Below are positions 9,060-18,531 of a DNA stretch of 64,000 nucleotides, piece after piece. Positions within the stretch are counted from its first letter, which is position 1; each line of letters opens with the position of its first letter. The translations under genes were made by a program, and so were the position numbers. Under the pieces are notes generated by a model. That model did not search any database, was not told the origin of the DNA, and was given only the letters and a program-made list of their open reading frames with translations. The DNA is from Periweissella beninensis (lineage in GTDB: Bacteria > Bacillota > Bacilli > Lactobacillales > Lactobacillaceae): positions 62,001 to 126,000 of the forward strand of contig NZ_JAFBDN010000001.1 in assembly GCF_016908275.1 (NCBI RefSeq), in the 5' to 3' direction.

Positions 9060-9329
9060 CTATTTAACTAAGTTAGCCATACTGTAATAGCTATAAACTA
9101 GCATACCAATAATCACAAGGATGACGATAAAGGTTACAAAAATTTGAAACTTTAACGCGCCATGGCGTGGTGGCCGAGGTGGTCGGCGATGCCGTTGGCG
9201 TGGTACTTGTCCGGGCCGTTTTGGACGCTGGGTACGGTTTGGGTGCATCTCTTGATCAACTGGCGCATGACGTGGTACGTGTCTTGTGCGTTGTAGTTGC
9301 TGCGCTGATTGTCGTTTTGACTTCTCCAT
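9060..9329 (-). CDS. Small Arg/Pro-rich single-pass membrane protein
   Basis: The 89-residue product has a strongly basic, disordered N-terminal part (residues 1-58, rich in Arg, Pro, His and Gln) followed by one transmembrane helix (about residues 61-83, FQIFVTFIVILVIIGMLVYSYY) and a short tail. A cytoplasmic basic tail before a C-terminal anchor fits an N-in membrane peptide that may contact nucleic acid or lipid head groups. I do not recognise a family. An overlapping frame starting at 9340 is less likely because it lacks the helix. The gene converges with the transporter gene, 5 bp from its stop. Confidence 0.55.
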   Translation of the reverse strand: MEKSKRQSAQQLQRTRHVPRHAPVDQEMHPNRTQRPKRPGQVPRQRHRRPPRPPRHGALKFQIFVTFIVILVIIGMLVYSYYSMANLVK

Positions 9330-9473
9330 AATTTAAGCATCCTTTCTATGAGTACTAATTACTTAATTATACACAACCGTTACAAAAGAGGTGGCGTAAA
9401 ATGATTTTTTTACCATAAATTAGAACTATCCGCCGTTTACATTGGGCCATCCAAAAGAGCTAGTAGCCTTCTT

Positions 9474-9508
9474 AAAAAGGGCTGAATCTGATAGATTCAG
9501 CCCTTTTT
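9474..9508 (-). terminator. Rho-independent terminator of the mntH-usp unit
   Basis: Perfect stem AAAAGGGCTGAATCT with its complement around a 3-base loop. Both flanks are A/T runs, so it can work on both strands. Confidence 0.9.
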
Positions 9509-9551
9509 GCACGTGTTATCCAAAATTAATTTAAGTGTTCATTTTCAACAT

Positions 9552-9998
9552 TTAGCGAACTACCATTACCGATATCGGAGCATGCTTCACAATATGGGCC
9601 GCCGTTGAGCCAAGTCGTTTGGCAATGCCTTTTTTCGTTTCGGACCCGATTACCACTAAATCAGGTTTAACCATTGGGATGAGCTCATTAACGAGTGTTT
9701 TGGCAGCATCACCTTCCGCATAAACGACTTCAACGTCACTAAGACCGGCGTTCAAGGCATCTTGCTTGTAGCGGGCCATATCATCGACAATATCAGCCCG
9801 GATATCGAGCATTTTTTCCTTATCTAAAATTGTAATCGCTGAAATTTCATCACTTTCTAAAACGGTCCCAATCACTAACTTAGCACCATCAAGTTTGGCG
9901 GCGTGAATTGCGTAGTACAATGCTTTTTGGGCATCGGCCGTATCATCTACACCGACTAAGATTATTTTGGGTGTTACCACTGCTTCTGAAACCTTCAT
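9552..9998 (-). CDS. Universal stress protein (UspA family)
   Basis: The 148-residue protein has the Usp fold with a start IILVGVDDTADAQKAL (the Asp after the first strand contacts the adenine) and the ATP-binding C-terminal motif G-2x-G-9x-G(S/T), visible as VIGSETKKGIAKRLGSTAAHIV. It therefore probably binds ATP. The ATG at 9998 follows GAGGTGG by 8 bases; the GTG at 10010 is inside that site. It lies 36 bp behind mntH, and a shared transcript suggests a link to metal or oxidative stress, although Usp proteins have no single defined reaction. Confidence 0.88.
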   Translation of the reverse strand: MKVSEAVVTPKIILVGVDDTADAQKALYYAIHAAKLDGAKLVIGTVLESDEISAITILDKEKMLDIRADIVDDMARYKQDALNAGLSDVEVVYAEGDAAKTLVNELIPMVKPDLVVIGSETKKGIAKRLGSTAAHIVKHAPISVMVVR

Positions 9999-10046
9999 CT
10001 TAATATCCACCTCATTTTCTATCGTCCTGACTACTAACTACGGATT

Positions 10047-11408
10047 TTAGTTAAACCACCCACTAATTAAGCCCGGTAGTCCGTATAAGTCAAGGCCAGT
10101 TAAGATGAGCACCGCTAACCAACCTAGGGCCGTAATCCATTTCGAATTAACATATTCACCCATGATTTTCTTAGATGAAGTGAACCAAACAAGCGGAATC
10201 ATTGAGAATGGTAGCGCAATTGATAGGAAAACTTGTGAATTAATTAATAGGTTATCTAAGGCCCCTTCTTTACCACCGTACATAATGGTTGCGATTAAAA
10301 CTGGAATAATTGATAGTAGCCGGGTGATCAAACGACGCGCCCAGAGTGGCATCTTCAAGTGAATAAATCCTTCCATAATAACTTGTCCCGTTAGTGTTCC
10401 GGTAATCGTTGAGTTTTGACCAGAAGCTAATAACGCAATCGCAAAGAGCATTGAAAGGATGGGTGAGGCAATCGCCCCGGCCAGTTTATTATCTTGTAGC
10501 GCATTATATAGTGCGCGGAAAGTATCAAGCCCATCGCCGTGGCCAAAGAACATCGCTGCCCCAACCAGTAATAGTAGCACATTAATAATAAAGGCCCCAG
10601 TTAATTGAATATTTGAGTCCCAAGCAGAAAAGCGGACAGCTTCTTTAATTTCAGCTGGATCGTCATGATTGATTTTTCGTGTTTGTGAAATTGATGAGTG
10701 TAAGTATAAGTTATGGGGCATTACCGTCGCACCAATAATCCCTAAGGCTAACGTCAACGCACCCCCATCAGTTATAATTTTAGTGTGGGGAATTAGGTTA
10801 GTAGCCGTAGCTCCTAAATCAGGTTTAGCTAAAAAGACTTCATAAGCAAAAACGAGTAAAATAACCGCGATTAGCGTTACCACAATTGCTTCAATTTTCC
10901 GGAAGCCTAATTTAGTTAATAATAATAGCAGTAAAACATCTAAAACGGTTAAGCTAACCCCGATAACCAAAGGAATGTTGAACAGCAAGTTCATCGCAAT
11001 CGCACCACCGATAACTTCCGCAATATCCGTCGCCATAATCGCTAATTCAGTTAAAATCCATAAAATAATTCCGACGGGTTTATTGACATGTGATCGTGTT
11101 GCTTGCGCTAAATCAAGTTGTGTGACAATTCCGAGTTTTGCGGCCATGTATTGTAATAACATCGCAATTAAACTTGATAGTAAAATCACTGATACTAACA
11201 AATAACCATATTTGGCCCCCCCAACAATTGAAGTAACCCAGTTACCGGGATCCATGTACCCAACGGCAACTAACGCACCAGGTCCGGAAAAAGCAAATAA
11301 TTTTTTCCAAAAACTGGCATCCTTTGGTACTTTGACACTACTATTAATTTCTTCAAGACTAGCGCCATTGGCTGTCTTAAATAGTCCTTGACTCTTTGAT
11401 GCTTCCAT
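10047..11408 (-). CDS. mntH: NRAMP-family manganese:proton symporter
   Basis: The 453-residue protein has eleven or so membrane segments and both metal-site motifs of NRAMP transporters: DPGN in TM1 ([15 protein letters not shown]) and the TM6 motif [13 protein letters not shown]. It imports Mn(II), and sometimes Fe(II), with protons. Lactic acid bacteria accumulate Mn(II) as an antioxidant. GAGGATA precedes the ATG. It is divergent from a DtxR/MntR-family regulator 284 bp away, which supports manganese-dependent repression, although I could not find a clean operator palindrome in the spacer. Confidence 0.95.
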   Translation of the reverse strand: MEASKSQGLFKTANGASLEEINSSVKVPKDASFWKKLFAFSGPGALVAVGYMDPGNWVTSIVGGAKYGYLLVSVILLSSLIAMLLQYMAAKLGIVTQLDLAQATRSHVNKPVGIILWILTELAIMATDIAEVIGGAIAMNLLFNIPLVIGVSLTVLDVLLLLLLTKLGFRKIEAIVVTLIAVILLVFAYEVFLAKPDLGATATNLIPHTKIITDGGALTLALGIIGATVMPHNLYLHSSISQTRKINHDDPAEIKEAVRFSAWDSNIQLTGAFIINVLLLLVGAAMFFGHGDGLDTFRALYNALQDNKLAGAIASPILSMLFAIALLASGQNSTITGTLTGQVIMEGFIHLKMPLWARRLITRLLSIIPVLIATIMYGGKEGALDNLLINSQVFLSIALPFSMIPLVWFTSSKKIMGEYVNSKWITALGWLAVLILTGLDLYGLPGLISGWFN

Positions 11409-11640
11409 ACGTATATCCTCACAATCTATTATTAGCCTGAGTCTGTCTGGCTTGAACTTTAATTAGTGTACGCCTGTTATTTTTTAAAGTCAAAAGTTTT
11501 TTAAGTTGGTGAAATTTTTTAGTTTAATTAAGGCGTAAAATTTTTATTCATAAATCTTTAAATTTTTCATCACTAACTAAAATAAGTTTTTATTTTCTAT
11601 TTATATAATTATTTACGAATCAGCGGATTATCCTTAATTA

Positions 11641-11649
11641 TGCTATAAT
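11641..11649 (+). promoter_or_regulatory. Extended -10 promoter of mntR
   Basis: TGCTATAAT with no clear -35, 44 bases before the ATG. AAGGAAGA serves as ribosome binding site. Confidence 0.6.
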
Positions 11650-11692
11650 GAACGTGTCCATCGGAATACTATAGATGTAAGGAAGACTTATT

Positions 11693-12352
11693 ATGGCTGA
11701 ATCCGTCTCAAAAACCCTTTATTTGCAAACGATTCTTGAATTAACTGGAGGTAGTAACGAAACCCAGGTCCCTAATAATCAAATCGCAGAACATTTACAT
11801 GTTACCCCTTCGTCAGTATCTAATATGATGACCAAACTCCAAGAAACCGGTGAAGTTGAAGTCGAACCATATTATGGTGTTACTTTAACTTCCAAGGGGC
11901 GCATGACTGCTTTAAAACTGATTCGCGCTCACCGTTTATTTGAAGTATTTTTATATGATAAATTAAACCTATCTTCTTCGGAAGCCCATATGAATGCTGA
12001 TAACCTCGATCACGATGCGGACGAAAAAATGATTAATCAACTAGAACTCTTTCTTGATAATCCAACAACTTGTCCCCACGGTCTCGTAATTCCTGATAAA
12101 CAATACCACTATCATGCCAAGCATTTTAAACGCTTAACCGAGATAGCCGATGGTACTACTTTTAAAATTAATAGTTTTACGGAAGATTTAGAACTTTTAA
12201 AATATCTTGAGTTAGTCGATTTAACATTACATTCACAATGGCAACTGGTCGAACGCTTACCCTTTGAAGGACCCTTAGTTATCGAAAATTTAACCACGCA
12301 TCATAAAATTCAAATTACCCAACACGCTGCCAATTATATCTTCGTTGAATAG
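11693..12352 (+). CDS. mntR: DtxR/MntR-family metal-dependent repressor
   Basis: The 219-residue protein has the three DtxR-family parts: a winged helix (QIAEHLHVTPSSVSNMMTKLQETGEVE), a metal-binding dimerisation domain (about residues 75-135, with LIRAHRLFEVFL and TTCPHGLVIP) and a C-terminal SH3-like domain. Compared from memory with DtxR and MntR, the His-Glu ancillary ligands remain (HRLFE and the His before MNAD). The primary-site glutamates read Asp-x-x-Asp-His (DNLDH) instead of Glu-x-x-Glu-His, and the residue equal to DtxR Met10 or MntR Asp8 is Leu. Divergent orientation to mntH makes it the probable manganese sensor for that gene. Confidence 0.87.
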   Translation: MAESVSKTLYLQTILELTGGSNETQVPNNQIAEHLHVTPSSVSNMMTKLQETGEVEVEPYYGVTLTSKGRMTALKLIRAHRLFEVFLYDKLNLSSSEAHMNADNLDHDADEKMINQLELFLDNPTTCPHGLVIPDKQYHYHAKHFKRLTEIADGTTFKINSFTEDLELLKYLELVDLTLHSQWQLVERLPFEGPLVIENLTTHHKIQITQHAANYIFVE

Positions 12353-12388
12353 CGTGCTAAATTAGGTAGCGCATAGCATAAATAAACT

Positions 12389-12426
12389 AAAAAGAGGACT
12401 GAACGTATGCGTTCAGTCCTCTTTTT
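12389..12426. terminator. Bidirectional Rho-independent terminator
   Basis: Perfect 16-bp stem AAAAAGAGGACTGAAC (12389-12404) with 12411-12426 around a 6-base loop, between convergent mntR and the ABC permease gene. Confidence 0.92.
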
Positions 12427-12431
12427 GTCTG

Positions 12432-13118
12432 TTAATTATAGTCTAGGTGTTTTTCTAAGTGGCTCTGGCCCCAAGTAATCAGTGAACAACACGCCCAATA
12501 TACTAACGCAATTTCAATGTAAATTGTCATATAATCAAAATTACGGCCGGCTACAATTTTAGCATGCATAAACATTTCTGACACAGTAATCATCGCTGCT
12601 AACGATGTCCCCTTAAACAAATCTAAAATAACGTTGCCTAACGCGGGAATTGCGATTCTTAACGCCTGCGGAAAAATTATATAACGAATAATTTTAAAAT
12701 ATGGCATCCCCAAAGATTTCGCGGCATCATATTGACCTTTATCAACCCCTAGAAATGCTGACCGAAATATCTCGGATACAAACGCTGCCCCATTTAAAAT
12801 AAATGCCAAAGCAGCGGCACTAAACGCTGGAATTTGATAATTAGCATATGGTAAACCAAAATAGATTAAAAATAAAATAACTAGAATTGGGGTTCCCCGC
12901 ATAAAAGAAATATACGTACGCGTTATGCCAAAAATCAACTTTTTTTTACTCATTTGACCAAGCGTCAAAATAAAACCTAATATTAACTGACCAATAAAAC
13001 TTACAATCGTTAATTCAATGGTTAATGGTAAACCTTGTAAAATATAAGGCAATGAATGCCAAGCTAATGGTGCATTAAAAAAATTTGGTACTGATAAATG
13101 AGCAATTAACTGATCCAT
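12432..13118 (-). CDS. Amino-acid ABC transporter permease (HisM family)
   Basis: The 228-residue protein has about five membrane helices and the EAA loop that docks on the ATPase (YDAAKSLGMPYFKIIRYIIFPQALRIAIPALGN), typical of polar amino-acid importers of the HisMQ/TcyL type. It begins 16 bp behind the binding-protein gene, so the two form an operon. No ATP-binding subunit follows; the transcript ends at the terminator just downstream. The ATPase must be encoded elsewhere or shared with another system. Confidence 0.9.
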   Translation of the reverse strand: MDQLIAHLSVPNFFNAPLAWHSLPYILQGLPLTIELTIVSFIGQLILGFILTLGQMSKKKLIFGITRTYISFMRGTPILVILFLIYFGLPYANYQIPAFSAAALAFILNGAAFVSEIFRSAFLGVDKGQYDAAKSLGMPYFKIIRYIIFPQALRIAIPALGNVILDLFKGTSLAAMITVSEMFMHAKIVAGRNFDYMTIYIEIALVYWACCSLITWGQSHLEKHLDYN

Positions 13119-13134
13119 ATCGCATATCCATTTC

Positions 13135-14013
13135 CTAATTTTTTAAGGTAAATGTTTTAGCAATGTGGACCGTTGGTTTATGAGTAACATCGGCCCCATC
13201 ATAGTACTTTTCAGAAATTTTCTTAATTGTGCCATCTTTCAACAATTTTTTAAGTTCCTTATTAACTGCTGTTTGTAGCGCTGTATTTTGCTTCTTCATC
13301 AATACGCCACTGCCCGCCGATGTATCACTAACTTGGAAATATAAATTTTTAGGAATTGTTAGTTGTTTACTAGCACCTGGAATTGCTCGAATAGCCATTC
13401 TTTGTAAGTAATAATCATTCAAAATTACATCAAGGCGACCATTTTCGACATCACGAATATAAACATCATTAGCAACATTGTCATAATTTACCGCTTTAGC
13501 CCCGATTTGCGTGGCTAAACGTTGATAACCAGTGCCAGCTTCACCACCAGCTTTTTTACCCTTCAAATCTGCAAAGCTATGAATCCCGGATTGATCTTTT
13601 TTACGAACAATCATACTATTGAATGAATATTTATAAGGTATTGATAAAGCAAATGTTTTTTTGCGTTGTTTTGTGATACCATAATCGTTGACCGCCATAT
13701 CAGCAACACCTGAGTTAACTGCATTTAGAGTTGCTGACACATCAAGCTCTTTGAATTTAATTTTTTTGTTTAACCCTTTAGCAACGGCTCGCGCAATATC
13801 AACATCATAACCTTCCAATTTATTGTCAGTTCCATGATATGATGTTGGGAAAAGCGTACCTGATGTTGCTACCACGAGAGTTTTCTGTTTGGCTAATTTA
13901 CTAGCTGAAGTTGCGTTATTACTCTTTTTAGCACCACATCCGGCTAAAACCACTGAAAATGCTAATAATAATGTAAAACTGATTATCCAAAATCGCTTAA
14001 CTGGTCTTCTCAT
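13135..14013 (-). CDS. Amino-acid ABC transporter substrate-binding lipoprotein
   Basis: The 292-residue protein has a lipoprotein signal (hydrophobic segment followed by VLAGC, Cys at residue 26) and an SBP_bac_3 fold. Recognisable parts are LVVATSGTLFPTSYHG, LEGYDVDIARAVAKGL, SGVADMAVNDYGITKQRKK and FADLKGKKAGGEAGTGY. It would sit on the outer face of the membrane and deliver a polar amino acid to the permease encoded behind it. Substrate specificity (cystine, glutamine or other) cannot be read from the sequence. The gene is divergent from an amidase gene (126 bp), which may supply amino acids from amides. Confidence 0.9.
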   Translation of the reverse strand: MRRPVKRFWIISFTLLLAFSVVLAGCGAKKSNNATSASKLAKQKTLVVATSGTLFPTSYHGTDNKLEGYDVDIARAVAKGLNKKIKFKELDVSATLNAVNSGVADMAVNDYGITKQRKKTFALSIPYKYSFNSMIVRKKDQSGIHSFADLKGKKAGGEAGTGYQRLATQIGAKAVNYDNVANDVYIRDVENGRLDVILNDYYLQRMAIRAIPGASKQLTIPKNLYFQVSDTSAGSGVLMKKQNTALQTAVNKELKKLLKDGTIKKISEKYYDGADVTHKPTVHIAKTFTLKN

Positions 14014-14139
14014 ATTTCGATACCCCTATAATTGTCTTGTATACTTAAGCACAATATTATTCTATTATTATGTAAGCTCTTTTACAAGCTTTTTGAAATT
14101 TAATTTATATATCTATTAATTTATGACTGGAGAAATGAA

Positions 14140-15615
14140 ATGGTTTTCGATGCAACTGAACTTGCCCATTTAATTCAAACAAATCAACTATCACCCTTAG
14201 ACGCCGTTGATGATACTTTAAACAAAATTACCGAGTTAAATCCGATTTTAAATGCTGTTACCCACGTTCGTGAGCGAACTGATATTTTAGCTGATATTAC
14301 TAAAATGCCTAAATCAGCCCCCTTTGCTGGTGTTCCAATTTTATTAAAAAATCTTGGCCAATCATTGGCTGGTTTGCCTAATACAGCTTCTTCACGGCTT
14401 TTTAAAGATACTATCGCTAACCATACTGATAATTACGTTGCCGCATTACAACGAGCTGGTTTTATAATTGTCGGTAATACTAATGCCCCAGAATTTGGGT
14501 TTAAAAATATCACTGATCCTAGCTTATATGGTGCTACACGTAATCCTTGGCAAACTGACTTCTCAGCCGGCGGTTCTTCTGGTGGTAGCGCCAGTGCTGT
14601 TGCTGCAAATATAGTAACTTTAGCGGCCGCTAGTGATGGTGGCGGATCAATTAGAATCCCTGCTTCTTTTAGTGGCCTGATTGGTTTGAAACCAACACGC
14701 GGTCGAGTTCCAGTTGGGCCAGCCGGTTGGCGTGGTTGGCAAGGTGCATCAATTAATTTTGCAGAAACACGTTCAATTCGTGATACAGCTAAACTATTAG
14801 ATCAACTACAAGTCATCCAGCCAGCTGCGCCTTTTCAAACCCCGTTGATTACTCCTAGCTCTAGTTACTTTTTAAATCAGCCCTTAAAATCAGATTTTAA
14901 AGTTGCCTATACCCTTAAGTCGCCCGTTAATACCCCCGTTAGTGCAGATGCTCAAACCGCAGTTTTAAACGCTGTTACATTTTTAGAAGACCAAGGTATC
15001 AAAACCGTTGAAGTTGATAATTCACTTCCTGGTAAAGAATTAATGATGAGTTATTATATTGTAAATGGTGGCGAAACGGCTAGTATGTTTGCTGAAATTG
15101 AACGACACCTAAACCGACCAATGACAATAGCTGACATGGAACTAACTACTTGGGTGATTTATCAAGCTGGAAAAGGCATCACCGCAAGTGATTATAGTCA
15201 AACATTAGCTTTATGGGATCAAGCTAGTTTTCAAGCCAATCAATTTTTCGATAACTATGATGCCTATTTAATGCCCACAACAGCTACTACGGCTCCAGCA
15301 ATTGATGCCCAGTTGATTGACAATGCAACACAATTAAAAATGCAGCATGTCACTGAACTAAGTCACCAAGATCGACTAGATTTAGTCTATGATTTTTTTG
15401 CTGACAGTCTCGCTTTGACTCCCTTTACACAACAAGCAAATTTAACTGGTCAACCCGCTATTAGTTTGCCAACCCACATTGCTAAAAATGGGCTACCTTT
15501 GGGTATTCAATTTACTGCCCGTAAAGGCCAAGAAGCCACACTCCTCCAAATTGGTAAATTATTCGAAGATCATGCTAAGTTCAAATTGCTTGATCCGACT
15601 ACTATCATAAAGTAA
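14140..15615 (+). CDS. Amidase (amidase signature family)
   Basis: The 491-residue enzyme carries the amidase-signature core. By family spacing the Ser-cisSer-Lys triad is Lys70 (PILLKNLG), Ser146 (in SAGGSSGGS) and Ser170 (DGGGSIRIP). The Gly/Ser-rich stretch GSSGGSASAVAAN and GLKPTRGRVPVGP are also typical. Such enzymes hydrolyse amides to acids plus ammonia. The best relatives by general appearance are broad-range bacterial amidases rather than GatA, because there are no gatB or gatC genes and the C-terminal part differs. It is transcribed alone, divergent from the amino-acid ABC genes. Confidence 0.88.
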   Translation: MVFDATELAHLIQTNQLSPLDAVDDTLNKITELNPILNAVTHVRERTDILADITKMPKSAPFAGVPILLKNLGQSLAGLPNTASSRLFKDTIANHTDNYVAALQRAGFIIVGNTNAPEFGFKNITDPSLYGATRNPWQTDFSAGGSSGGSASAVAANIVTLAAASDGGGSIRIPASFSGLIGLKPTRGRVPVGPAGWRGWQGASINFAETRSIRDTAKLLDQLQVIQPAAPFQTPLITPSSSYFLNQPLKSDFKVAYTLKSPVNTPVSADAQTAVLNAVTFLEDQGIKTVEVDNSLPGKELMMSYYIVNGGETASMFAEIERHLNRPMTIADMELTTWVIYQAGKGITASDYSQTLALWDQASFQANQFFDNYDAYLMPTTATTAPAIDAQLIDNATQLKMQHVTELSHQDRLDLVYDFFADSLALTPFTQQANLTGQPAISLPTHIAKNGLPLGIQFTARKGQEATLLQIGKLFEDHAKFKLLDPTTIIK

Positions 15616-15785
15616 ACCTAGTCAAACAAACGGCTGTGCCAAAACTACTTTTTTAGAATAAATGCTGTAAGCATGTGTTTCAAAAATCAAATCATTCCAT
15701 TAATACACAAAAAAATACTAATTGTTGTTTAACTGCACTGATGAATACATTGTGCGTAGTTTAAATTTTTTGATCAGTAAATACA

Positions 15786-15820
15786 AAAAATCGCCAACTC
15801 GAACCTTGAGTTGGCGGTTT
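15786..15820 (-). terminator. Rho-independent terminator of the MFS gene
   Basis: Stem AATCGCCAACTC with GAGTTGGCGGTT (15788-15800 and 15808-15820) and a minus-strand T run. The rest of the 297-base gap before it holds no gene. Confidence 0.8.
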
Positions 15821-15912
15821 AACTTAATAAATGACCTTATTTACAGATTTAGGTCTAGCAGTAACATATGACTTATCAATTTTTTTGTATTACCATATTA
15901 TAACCTTTGGAA

Positions 15913-17145
15913 TCAAAGATCTGTAATGGTGTTCTTTTTACACACAACCACGATTAAAATTCCAAATAAAATTGTTAATGCTCCAGTTAATTGCCATAAA
16001 ATTAAAGTTTTAGTACTAATCCAAGCAGCTAAGTAACTAATAACTGAAAATACTGCAAAGGTTGAAGTTGTTAAGGCGTGCATTGATGATATATCACCGA
16101 CATTAAATGAGCGATACATTAGTTTTTCAAAGACGTTTCCTGACATTCCCATTACAATTCCTGCAAGTAATAATAGAATTAAACGTAACATGTTGGGAAT
16201 TGGTAATGTCACGCAGATAAAACAAATTCCTGAAATGATGTAATCACAAGCAAAAAATGTTGGTGCATTCCATTTTACAAGTGGAGCTAACGCACTACCA
16301 GCCAAATCGCCGACTTGTTGTACTGCATTCACTATTGCGAATAACCCTACTGCTAAACCCAGTTCCTTCATAGTTAATGGTAATAATTCAAACAGCAAAC
16401 CGGTTATACCACCTAAAATTGCTTCAAATAAAATAATCAAAAATGCAGGTAGCGTATGAGTAAATTGATATAACGAATTTTTCATTTGTTTGAGGTAAGA
16501 ATATGTTACTTCATCATCACTTGGTGCTATAAGTTTGAGCGATTCATCGTATTTTATCATCCAATAGAACACGATACCGATAGGTGCACTAAGACAGCAA
16601 ACAAGTAGCAGCCAAGTACTACCATGTACCATTAAAATTAATGAACTAATAATACTTATAATAATAACAACACTTGAACTCATAAAATATTGAAAATCAA
16701 CAGATTTTTCAATTAATTCTTCATTTTCTTGAAAAATAACTGGAATAAAGCCGATTTCAATAGATCCTGAAATGGTGATTACTATGCTTAATAGCAAATA
16801 TAATATTCCTATCTCTAGTAACCTACTATGACTTAGCAATAACCCAGTGCTCACAAAAATAATTAATGTTTCTAATATTTGTAATTTAATCAATGCTTTT
16901 TTATTATTTTTAATGTTATTTAATGATGGTGCAAGTAACATAATCAATGCTTTTGGAAATGCTGCTAAAATGCCAAAAATAGCCAAAATTCGTGCCGTAG
17001 CATGATATTGTTGTACTAGTAAATAAAGTAAAACAGTTGTATAAATACTAAAAGCAATCAATAAAAATGCTTGACCCATAACTAGTTTAAAAATGGTTTT
17101 ATTGATCTTTTTTTTAAATATCATAAGTAAGAACATCCCATCCAT
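15913..17145 (-). CDS. Major facilitator superfamily transporter of unknown substrate
   Basis: The 410-residue protein has about twelve hydrophobic segments in two halves with a central charged loop (near residues 205-225, IKYDESLKLIAPSDDEV). The arrangement and length are those of MFS proteins, although the usual motif A (GxLaDrxGrr) is not clear. The start could be 17145 or the ATG seven codons later (MIFKKK), and neither has a strong ribosome binding site. It stands between terminators and its role cannot be inferred from its neighbours. Confidence 0.7.
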   Translation of the reverse strand: MDGMFLLMIFKKKINKTIFKLVMGQAFLLIAFSIYTTVLLYLLVQQYHATARILAIFGILAAFPKALIMLLAPSLNNIKNNKKALIKLQILETLIIFVSTGLLLSHSRLLEIGILYLLLSIVITISGSIEIGFIPVIFQENEELIEKSVDFQYFMSSSVVIIISIISSLILMVHGSTWLLLVCCLSAPIGIVFYWMIKYDESLKLIAPSDDEVTYSYLKQMKNSLYQFTHTLPAFLIILFEAILGGITGLLFELLPLTMKELGLAVGLFAIVNAVQQVGDLAGSALAPLVKWNAPTFFACDYIISGICFICVTLPIPNMLRLILLLLAGIVMGMSGNVFEKLMYRSFNVGDISSMHALTTSTFAVFSVISYLAAWISTKTLILWQLTGALTILFGILIVVVCKKNTITDL

Positions 17146-17439
17146 ATCTATTTAGATTGCTATTATCATATTTCTTAGTCCCGTTAAAATGATAATTAAA
17201 TAATAAGTAAATTTTGGTATACGTTGTATTGACGGTTACCGTAACGCCCGTAATTAGATACCATAACTCGCATATTTTTATTATCTTAGCATAATTTAAT
17301 TAATTAAAAAAGCGTTTTTTAATTAATTTTTAATTTTATACTAAAATTTATCAGTGGCAATAAGAGTTGTTCGCGGGGACGATTTATACCGAATAAAAGA
17401 AATCTCAAACTTCGAAAAAAACCAATTAGTAATCGAATT
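17146..17439. other. AT-rich intergenic stretch
   Basis: About 290 bases between the MFS gene and the kdsA-operon terminator. It contains the MFS promoter region and poly-A/poly-T tracts but no coding frame or RNA structure that I can support. Confidence 0.5.
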
Positions 17440-17495
17440 AAAGAAAAATTGGATGGCATATGTCCGGTTGAATTCCAGAACCACGCCATCCAATT
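17440..17495 (-). terminator. Rho-independent terminator of the kdsA operon
   Basis: AATTGGATGGC (17447-17457) pairs with GCCATCCAATT (17485-17495) around a 27-base loop, followed on the minus strand by TTTTTCTTT. Confidence 0.75.
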
Positions 17496-17574
17496 AATCG
17501 CTTAAAACATCACTCCAATTTATGGAAGTCAGTTCAAACATGCTTTTTTTGTATTGTATTCATTATTCAATTTG

Positions 17575-18531
17575 CTATTCTAAAACATCATGAATTGTCA
17601 CAATTCCAACTACTTCACCAGTATCATTTAAGACTACTAGGTTTGAGATATTATGATTAGCCATCTTACGCCAAGCATCCCGATTTTGCTCATTTTCATT
17701 AACGCTAATAAAGCCGTATGTCATATAATCCTTAGCAACCGAACCCTTAACTCCTGATATATCCAAAAATTTTTTCCGAATATCACCATCCGTCACAATC
17801 CCAATAACATCATCACTACTACTTTTAACTAGTGTAATCCCGATACCATAATCACTAATACGATAAATAACATCATTAATCGGCGTGTCTTCATGAACAT
17901 ACGGAATTTTAGAATGCATAACATGTTTAATTCTTTGTAAGAGTATCTTACCAATTGAACCACCTGGATGGTAAAGCGCAAATTTTTCTTTACTAAAGGC
18001 AATGGCTTCTTCTAAAGCAACCAATAAGGCATCCCCCAAAACCAACGTAGCTGTTGTTGAAGTTGTTGGTGCCATACCAGTTACATCAGCTTCACTAGCA
18101 TTACCAATATTTAAGACGAATTGCACATTTTTCCCCAATGTTGAGTTAGGATTCCCTGTCATGGCAACCGTTGCTAATTGATCCTGGTGAATATGCTGTA
18201 AAGCTAACATTGCTTGAATAACTTCTTGTGTTTCACCACTGTTAGAAACAAAAATTGCCAGATCATCTTTAGCAACACGCCCTAAGTCACCATGATACGC
18301 AACCCCGGCATCAATTGAAAAACTAGGAATCCCAATTGATGATAGTGAAGCTGAGATTTTATCGCCAATAATCCCTGATTTTCCAATTCCTATAAATACA
18401 ATTCGGCCGTTTAATGCTAATATTTCTTCGACTACGGCATCAAACTGTTCATCAAGACTATCTCGTAGTTTTTCCAAGGCGGCAATTTCTATACTAAAAG
18501 TTTTTTGCGCGCTTTTATAGTAGTCCGTCAT
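17575..18531 (-). CDS. kdsD: D-arabinose 5-phosphate isomerase, KpsF/GutQ (KdsD) type
   Basis: The 318-residue protein has an SIS sugar-isomerase domain (residues about 35-180, with IGIGKSGIIGDKISASLSSIG and VSNSGETQEVI) followed by two CBS domains (about 200-318). This is the full KdsD/KpsF/GutQ architecture and length. The enzyme converts ribulose 5-phosphate to arabinose 5-phosphate, the substrate of Kdo8P synthase. The ATG at 18531 lies behind GGGAGG with 9-base spacing and overlaps the end of kdsA by 17 bases. The longer frame to 18564 is not needed. Translational coupling to kdsA makes the Kdo-precursor role more likely than a sorbitol (GutQ) role. Confidence 0.92.
   Translation of the reverse strand: MTDYYKSAQKTFSIEIAALEKLRDSLDEQFDAVVEEILALNGRIVFIGIGKSGIIGDKISASLSSIGIPSFSIDAGVAYHGDLGRVAKDDLAIFVSNSGETQEVIQAMLALQHIHQDQLATVAMTGNPNSTLGKNVQFVLNIGNASEADVTGMAPTTSTTATLVLGDALLVALEEAIAFSKEKFALYHPGGSIGKILLQRIKHVMHSKIPYVHEDTPINDVIYRISDYGIGITLVKSSSDDVIGIVTDGDIRKKFLDISGVKGSVAKDYMTYGFISVNENEQNRDAWRKMANHNISNLVVLNDTGEVVGIVTIHDVLE

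Noticed and set aside
9152-9340. Alternative 62-codon frame over the Arg/Pro-rich membrane protein gene
   Set aside because: It lacks the clear transmembrane helix of the other frame and ends inside it; treated as a shadow.
11409-11692. MntR operator or yybP-ykoY manganese riboswitch between mntH and mntR
   Set aside because: I could not find a convincing palindrome or riboswitch core in the AT-rich spacer.
15625-15655. GGCTGTGCCAAAACTAC resembling an insertion-sequence end
   Set aside because: No matching opposite end, target duplication or transposase remnant was found nearby.
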